From contig JAWLCG010000134.1 of NCBI GenBank assembly GCA_041687295.1, forward strand, positions 1 through 11,717: a stretch of DNA of 11,717 nt, given 5' to 3'. The position numbers were made by a program, and so were the translations under genes. The stretch comes from JAWLCG01 sp041687295 (GTDB lineage Bacteria; Planctomycetota; Phycisphaerae; SM23-33; FEN-1343). The notes beneath the pieces were generated by a model, which worked only from the letters and a program-made list of their open reading frames with translations, was not told where the DNA came from and did no database searches. Below, piece after piece: positions 4,932 to 8,874 of the stretch (positions within the stretch are counted from its first letter, which is position 1; every line of letters starts with the position of its first letter).

Positions 4932-5000
4932 CCAGCCATGGCCGCCGCGGCTTGACGGGGGCTCGCCGGCCCCGAAGGGCCGGGCGGCGGCCATGGCTGG
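4932..5000 (-). other. compound hairpin with UUCG loop between pth and rpsF
   Basis: The outer arms CCAGCCATGGCCGCCG (4932-4947) and CGGCGGCCATGGCTGG (4985-5000) are perfectly complementary over 16 bp. Inside, CCGGCCC and GGGCCGG (4966-4972 and 4977-4983) form a second perfect stem whose loop, read on the transcribed minus strand, is TTCG closed by C-G, the extra-stable UUCG tetraloop. The structure begins eight bases past the pth stop. It probably ends or protects the glmU-prs-ctc-pth message; no U-tract follows. Confidence 0.7.
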
Positions 5001-5008
5001 ACCGACCC

Positions 5009-5584
5009 TTACGCGTTATGTCGGCTCATGGCGGGCTCCAGCCCGTTCTCGAGCCAGTCTTCGACGGCCAGGCACGCCTGGTCGATCGCCTGGCGGGCGG
5101 CGGCCAGTTCGTCCTCGGTCAGCTTTCCCAGGACGTAGTCGACGCCCTGCATGGGCCCGGGCACCGCCCCGATGCCCATTCGCAGCCTGGGGACCTGGTC
5201 GGTGCCCAGGGCGCGAATCACGTCGGCCAGGCCATTGTGCCCGCCGGCGGACCCGCCCGGCCGAAGCCGGATCTTGCCCGGCGGCAGGGCCAGGTCGTCC
5301 AGGGCGACCATCACCTGGCTGGGCGGCAGCTTGTAGAACCGCGTCAGCTCGGCCACGGCCAGGCCCGAGCGGTTCATGAAGGTCTGCGGGGCCGCCAGCA
5401 GCACCCGCCGACCGCCCGGCCGGGCCTCCCACAGCCAGCTGTGGAACGCCTGGCGAGGCTCGCCCGCCTGCCACCGCGCCACCAGGGCCTCGACCAGCAG
5501 GAACCCCAGGTTGTGGCGGGTTCGCTGGTACTGCCGGCCGGGGTTGCCCAGCCCGACCACGGTGCGGATGGCGTTGTCGTCCAT
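5009..5584 (-). CDS. pth: peptidyl-tRNA hydrolase Pth
   Basis: Encodes 191 residues, the normal length. Pth cleaves the ester bond of peptidyl-tRNAs dropped by ribosomes, freeing tRNA for reuse. The motifs run in family order: GLGNPGRQYQRTRHNLGF (residues 11-28) with the binding Asn14 and catalytic His24, then PQTFMNRSG, the LDDLALPPGKIRLRPGGS segment that carries the active-site Asp, GGHNGL and RLRMGIG. The start ATG 5584 has GGGAG seven bases upstream. It follows the L25 gene by 39 bases; prs-ctc-pth is a long-conserved gene order, so cotranscription is likely. A large UUCG hairpin follows its stop codon. Confidence 0.97.
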   Translation of the reverse strand: MDDNAIRTVVGLGNPGRQYQRTRHNLGFLLVEALVARWQAGEPRQAFHSWLWEARPGGRRVLLAAPQTFMNRSGLAVAELTRFYKLPPSQVMVALDDLALPPGKIRLRPGGSAGGHNGLADVIRALGTDQVPRLRMGIGAVPGPMQGVDYVLGKLTEDELAAARQAIDQACLAVEDWLENGLEPAMSRHNA

Positions 5585-5623
5585 GGCGACGCTCCCGCGG
5601 CCACGCTCAGGCGGCGCGGGCGA

Positions 5624-6256
5624 CTACTCCTCTTCGTCTTCCTTCTTGCCCTTGCCGATGACCTCGGGCTCGGCGGCCCCTTCCTCGGCGGCGACCTCTT
5701 CCTCCTCCTCCGGCGCGACGGTCGGGGGCTGGCAGGAGGCGATCATCGAGTCGGGGTCGCTGAGAACGTCGACGCCCTCGATCGCCGGCAGGTCGCGCAC
5801 GTGGATCGCGTCGCCGATCTTCAGGTCGTTGACCCGCACGGTGACCTGCTCGGGGATGTTGGTCACCACGCAGCTGACCTCCAGCTCGGCCAGGCCCGGC
5901 ATGAGGATGCCGCCGTCGGCCTCGCCGGCCGGCGTGCCGCGGAGCATCACCGGCACGGTCACCTCGACCCGCTCATCGAGGTTCACGCGGGTCAGGTCCA
6001 CGTGCAGGATGTAGGCCCCGAAGGGGTCCAGCTGCACGTCCTTGACCAGGTAGTTGCCCTTGGTGCCGTCGAGGTCCAGCTCGACGAGGTGCTCGCCGTT
6101 GCGCACCAGCAGGGCCAGGTCGTGGGCGTCGCAGGCGAAGTTCACCGGCGGCTCCTTGTGGCCGTAGATGATGCCCGGGACCTTGCCCTGGCTGCGAAGC
6201 TTCCGTGCCTCGCGTCGGCCGGCACCCTGCCGCGATACTGCCTTGAGTGTCTCCAT
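5624..6256 (-). CDS. rplY: 50S ribosomal protein L25, long Ctc/TL5 type
   Basis: Encodes 210 residues. This family binds 5S rRNA in the large subunit; the long Ctc type adds a second beta domain to the L25 fold. The start is typical: ETLKAVSRQGAGRREARKLRSQGKVPGIIYG, with the conserved basic stretch and GxxPGIIYG motif. The first domain ends near QLDPFGAYILHVDLTRV; the Ctc-type domain continues through VTVPVMLRGTPAGEADGGIL and VNDLKIGDAIHVRDL. The last 35 residues are an acidic Glu/Ala-rich tail ending in Glu. The start at 6256 has GGAGG ten bases upstream. It lies between prs and pth, as ctc does in Bacillus. Confidence 0.95.
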   Translation of the reverse strand: METLKAVSRQGAGRREARKLRSQGKVPGIIYGHKEPPVNFACDAHDLALLVRNGEHLVELDLDGTKGNYLVKDVQLDPFGAYILHVDLTRVNLDERVEVTVPVMLRGTPAGEADGGILMPGLAELEVSCVVTNIPEQVTVRVNDLKIGDAIHVRDLPAIEGVDVLSDPDSMIASCQPPTVAPEEEEEVAAEEGAAEPEVIGKGKKEDEEE

Positions 6257-6330
6257 CGTCGCTTTGCCTCCAAGCCTCGGGATTCCGGGGACGGGCACGT
6301 ACCCGCTCGCCCCTATCCCGGACGTACGGT

Positions 6331-7290
6331 TTACGTCGGGCCGCTGTTCTTGAGGAACAGGCTGCTGACCGACTCGTTGTTGTGGATCCGCCGAATCGCC
6401 TCGCCCATCAGCGGGGCGACGCTCAGGACCGTCAGCTTGCCGATGCCGTCGACCTTCGTCGCCGGCACGGCGATGGTATCGGTGATGACGACCTCGTCGA
6501 TGGGCGCCTCCCGGAGCCGTTCGACGGCCGGGCCAACCAGCACGCCGTGCGTCGCGCCCACGATCACCCGCCGGGCGCCCTGCTCGCAGGCCAGCCGGGC
6601 CGCGTTGCACACCGTGCCGGCGGTGCTGATCATGTCGTCGACCATCAGGACGGTTCGGCCCTTGACGTCGCCGATGATGCGCCCGGCCTCGGTCTCGGTG
6701 CCGCTGATCCGCCGCTTGTCCACGATCGCCAGGTCGCCGCCGAGCCGCTGGGCGTACACCCGCGCCCGCTTGACGTTGCCCACGTCGGGGCTCACCACCG
6801 CCAACTCGCCCAGGTCCATCTGCCCGAAGTAGTGGCTCAGCACCGGCTCGCTGGCCAGGTTGTCCAGCGGGATGTCGAAGAAGCCCTGGATCTGCTGGGC
6901 GTGCAGGTCCATCACCAGCACGCGGTCGGCGCCGGCGGCGGTGATGAGATTGGCCACCAGCTTGGCGGTAATGGGGACGCGCCCCTCGTCCTTGCGGTCC
7001 TGGCGGGCGTAGCCGTAGTAGGGGATCACCGCGGTGATGCGGTCGGGCGAGGCCCGCCTCGCGCAGTCCAGGAAGATCAGCAGCTCCATCAGCGACTCGT
7101 TGACCGGCTCGCTGGTGGGCTGGATGAAGAAGACGTCGCGGCCGCGGACGTCCTCCTCGATCTTAACCAGCAGTTCCCCGTCGGGGAAGCCGGCCGACCG
7201 CATGCGCCCCATGGGGACGTTGAGGTAGTCGCAGATCGTGCGGGCGAGGTCGGGGTTGGCCCGCCCGGTGAAGATTTTGAGGTTATCCAT
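6331..7290 (-). CDS. prs: ribose-phosphate pyrophosphokinase (PRPP synthetase)
   Basis: Encodes 319 residues, the usual class I length. The enzyme transfers pyrophosphate from ATP to ribose 5-phosphate, giving PRPP for purine, pyrimidine, NAD, His and Trp synthesis. Visible motifs: FPDGE (35-39) and RQDRK (96-100) for ATP, MDLHAQQIQGFFD (127-139) for metal and ring contacts, the flexible-loop KRR (192-194) and the PRPP/ribose-phosphate loop VDDMISTAGT (217-226). The start ATG 7290 lies inside the end of glmU, overlapping it by 8 bases with GGAG seven bases upstream, so the two are very probably translationally coupled. The L25 gene follows after 74 bases. Confidence 0.98.
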   Translation of the reverse strand: MDNLKIFTGRANPDLARTICDYLNVPMGRMRSAGFPDGELLVKIEEDVRGRDVFFIQPTSEPVNESLMELLIFLDCARRASPDRITAVIPYYGYARQDRKDEGRVPITAKLVANLITAAGADRVLVMDLHAQQIQGFFDIPLDNLASEPVLSHYFGQMDLGELAVVSPDVGNVKRARVYAQRLGGDLAIVDKRRISGTETEAGRIIGDVKGRTVLMVDDMISTAGTVCNAARLACEQGARRVIVGATHGVLVGPAVERLREAPIDEVVITDTIAVPATKVDGIGKLTVLSVAPLMGEAIRRIHNNESVSSLFLKNSGPT

Positions 7291-8233
7291 TCGCAGGCTC
7301 CACGCTCTGGCCGTCGGGCACGACGGCGTCGCGCAGGTGGACCAGCGGGCCGACGGTGCAGCCCCGGCCGATGCGGCAGGGCCCGTCCAGGACGCTGCCA
7401 GGCCGCAGGACCGTGTCGGGCCCGATCTGGGCCCGGCCGTCGATCCACGTGCTCTCGGGTTGATCGATGGTCACGCCCGCCCGCATGTGGCGGACCTGGA
7501 TCCGCCGCTGCATGATGGAGTTGACCACCGCCAGGTGCTCGCGGTCGTTGATGCTCATGACCTCTTCGGCATTGACGACCGGGACGGCCGCCAGGTCATG
7601 GCCCGCCGAGCGGAGCAGCCCCAACGCGTCGGTGAGGTAGTACTCGCCTTTGGCGTTGTTGTTGCTCAGCCGGCCCAGCACCTCCCGCAGCCGCTGCGCA
7701 TCGAAGCAGTAGAGACTGATGTTGACTTCCTGGATCTGCCGCTGGGGCTCGGTGGCGTCGAGGTACTCGACGATGCCCGCCAGGGCGCCCTGCTCGTCCC
7801 GCAGGATCCGCCCGTAGGCGCCGGGCTCGGGCATGATCGCCGTCGCCAGCGTGCAGGCGGCCGAGTTGGAGCGGTGCTCGTTGAGCAGCTTCTTGAGCGT
7901 CTCGCCCCGCAGCAGCGGGCCGTCGCCGGCCAGCACCAGCACCGGGCCGGAGATCTTCTCCAGCAACTCGCCGGCGACCATGACGGCGTGGCCCGTGCCG
8001 AGCTGCTCGGTCTGCTCGACCCACTGGATATCGGTCGCGTCGGCGAAGGCGTCCTGCACCCGCTCGCTGCCGTGGCCGATCACGCCGATCAGGCGGTCGC
8101 AGCCGGCGTTGCGGCAGGCGTCGAAGACGTACGCCAGCATCGGTCGGCCACACACCTCGTGCAGGACCTTGGGCTTGTCGGACTTCATCCGCGTGCCCTT
8201 GCCGGCGGCCAGTATGATGGCAGTTACGCTCAT
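7283..8233 (-). CDS. glmU: GlmU-type N-acetylglucosamine-1-phosphate uridylyltransferase lacking the acetyltransferase domain
   Basis: Encodes 316 residues. The nucleotidyltransferase domain (1-245) is complete: LAAGKGTRMKSDKPKVLHEV (9-28) binds UTP, EQLGTGHAV (76-84), LAGDGPLL (101-108) with the metal Asp, AYGRI (139-143), EVNISLYCFD (169-178) and KGEYYLTD (195-202). It should make UDP-GlcNAc from GlcNAc-1-phosphate and UTP for peptidoglycan and LPS. After a linker helix only about 55 residues of left-handed-helix hexapeptides remain (GVTIDQP to VVPDGQS); bifunctional GlmU is about 455 residues, so the coils with the acetyl-CoA and catalytic residues are absent. The TAA overlaps the prs start cleanly, so this is not a frameshift seen at the end. 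ATG 8233 is chosen by homology; its ribosome site is weak. The function of the first half is firm; the symbol is used loosely. Confidence 0.9.
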   Translation of the reverse strand: MSVTAIILAAGKGTRMKSDKPKVLHEVCGRPMLAYVFDACRNAGCDRLIGVIGHGSERVQDAFADATDIQWVEQTEQLGTGHAVMVAGELLEKISGPVLVLAGDGPLLRGETLKKLLNEHRSNSAACTLATAIMPEPGAYGRILRDEQGALAGIVEYLDATEPQRQIQEVNISLYCFDAQRLREVLGRLSNNNAKGEYYLTDALGLLRSAGHDLAAVPVVNAEEVMSINDREHLAVVNSIMQRRIQVRHMRAGVTIDQPESTWIDGRAQIGPDTVLRPGSVLDGPCRIGRGCTVGPLVHLRDAVVPDGQSVEPANG

Positions 8234-8257
8234 GGACGCACACCCGTATCGGTTGAC

Positions 8258-8275
8258 GACGGCCTCGGGGCCGTC
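8258..8275 (-). other. hairpin between tRNA-Gln and glmU
   Basis: GACGGCC (8258-8264) and GGCCGTC (8269-8275) form a perfect 7-bp stem with a 4-base loop. In the minus-strand transcript it begins 11 bases after the CCA end of the tRNA and lies 24 bases before the glmU start. It may mark the processed end of the tRNA or damp read-through into glmU; no U-tract follows. Confidence 0.45.
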
Positions 8276-8286
8276 TGAAAGCCTCA

Positions 8287-8361
8287 TGGTTACCCGGCCA
8301 GGACTCGAACCTGGAATGGGAGGACCAAAACCTCCTGTGTTACCAATTACACCACCGGGTA
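8287..8361 (-). tRNA. tRNA-Gln (anticodon UUG) with encoded CCA
   Basis: A full cloverleaf can be drawn on the minus strand. It has a 7-bp acceptor (TACCCGG with CCGGGTA), a D stem GTG/CAC with a TAATTGGTAA loop, an anticodon stem GGAGG/CCTCC with loop TTTTGGT (anticodon TTG at 34-36), a 4-base variable loop, and a T stem CCAGG/CCTGG with TTCGAGT. The mature body is 72 bases (8290-8361), with discriminator A followed by a genomically encoded CCA (8289-8287). The weak U1-A72 pair is typical of tRNA-Gln. It lies 53 bases upstream of glmU on the same strand. Confidence 0.97.
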
Positions 8362-8370
8362 GTGGTTTTC

Positions 8371-8407
8371 GCCCTCGCGGCTCCCGGCGCTGGGGGAGGG
8401 CGAGGGC
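8371..8407. repeat. inverted repeat next to the tRNA 5' end
   Basis: GCCCTCGC (8371-8378) pairs with GCGAGGGC (8400-8407), and inside it CTCCC pairs with GGGAG. In the minus-strand transcript it would end nine bases before the first base of the tRNA, a place where processing enzymes act. Confidence 0.55.
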
Positions 8408-8535
8408 CTCAAGCATGTCCGCGGCGGGGGTTTCAACCGGAAGCTCCAGCGAGCGGCCGCGAGGGCCCGCCGGCTCCTCCACAAGGGAGGGCACTCCGTG
8501 CGGCTGAAAAGCGCCAATACATCGAAACAACCATG

Positions 8536-8562
8536 ATTAGCGTATCCGCCGGCCCCTGTCAA
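8536..8562 (-). promoter_or_regulatory. candidate promoter for the tRNA-Gln/glmU transcript
   Basis: On the minus strand a perfect TTGACA (8562-8557) is followed after 15 bases by GCTAAT (8541-8536), four of six matches to a -10. The spacing is short and the leader before the tRNA would be about 170 bases, so this is tentative. Confidence 0.35.
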
Positions 8563-8585
8563 GCGTCTATCGCCCCGAAATGGGG

Positions 8586-8625
8586 TAATGGGTTAATGGG
8601 TCAATCGGTTAATTGGTTGATTAGG
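8586..8625. repeat. 8-bp tandem repeat, five degenerate units
   Basis: The units TAATGGGT, TAATGGGT, CAATCGGT, TAATTGGT and TGATTAGG follow each other with exact 8-base spacing; the first two are identical and the rest drift. The array sits in the AT-rich middle of the divergent region, between the candidate leftward promoter and the rightward lptD promoter. It could be a protein-binding array or simply slippage-born DNA. Confidence 0.75.
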
Positions 8626-8676
8626 GCTCTCGTCCCAGAAAGTGGGTGAGAACAAACTCCCCCGGGCCCCTTTCTC

Positions 8677-8715
8677 CAAGCCCGCGGATGGCAATCCGCG
8701 GGGATCTCGTCCGGG
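8677..8715 (+). repeat. dispersed palindrome, copy 4 (diverged)
   Basis: The stem is CCCGCGGAT (8681-8689) and ATCCGCGGG (8694-8702) around a GGCA loop. Compared with the other copies, one A-T pair has become G-C with both arms changed together. The flanks CCAAG on the left and ATCTCG then CCGGGCC on the right match copy 3 read on the opposite strand, yet the loop is in the other orientation. It lies about 55 bases upstream of the lptD -35 box. Confidence 0.7.
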
Positions 8716-8769
8716 CCGAGCCCCGCCGGCCCAACGCCGCAGCGCCAGGCCGCCGCTCCCAGATCGAAA

Positions 8770-8797
8770 TTGACTGTCGGGGGAGGAGGCCTATAAT
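8770..8797 (+). promoter_or_regulatory. sigma-70 promoter of lptD
   Basis: TTGACT (8770-8775), five of six to consensus, is followed after 16 bases by a perfect TATAAT (8792-8797). Such a pair is striking in DNA this GC-rich. The predicted start near 8804 gives a leader of about 70 bases before the ATG at 8875. Confidence 0.8.
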
Positions 8798-8874
8798 CGG
8801 CCGCTGCACGGGTGGGCCGGGACAGGGCCCCCCAAGTCTCTGGGCCGGCAAGCGCCTCGGCAGAAGCGAGTTCC

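Larger units (their letters stand above)
8362..8874. other. divergent intergenic region between tRNA-Gln and lptD
   Basis: Over 500 bp without a convincing gene, between a leftward tRNA/glmU unit and the rightward lptD. It holds a hairpin beside the tRNA (8371-8407), a stretch at 8410-8520 that I cannot explain, a possible leftward promoter, an 8-bp tandem repeat, a copy of the dispersed palindrome and a strong rightward promoter. The middle part (about 8505-8640) is clearly more AT-rich than its surroundings. Confidence 0.7.

Noticed and set aside
4844..4939. ATG start for rpsF at 4939
   Set aside because: It would add 32 residues unlike any S6 and lies in an inverted repeat; the TTG at 4843 has a good ribosome site and the family N-terminus.
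4283..6832. A long plus-strand frame across rpsF, pth, L25 and prs
   Set aside because: It spans four well-supported genes on the other strand and has low-complexity sequence; it is open only because of the high third-position GC.
7283..8530. Longer glmU start at 8530
   Set aside because: The frame stays open upstream, but it would run through the tRNA-Gln gene; the family start LAAGKGTRMK fits ATG 8233.
653..8715. CRISPR array made of the repeated palindromes
   Set aside because: The copies are far apart, irregularly spaced and in both orientations, with no spacer pattern and no cas genes.
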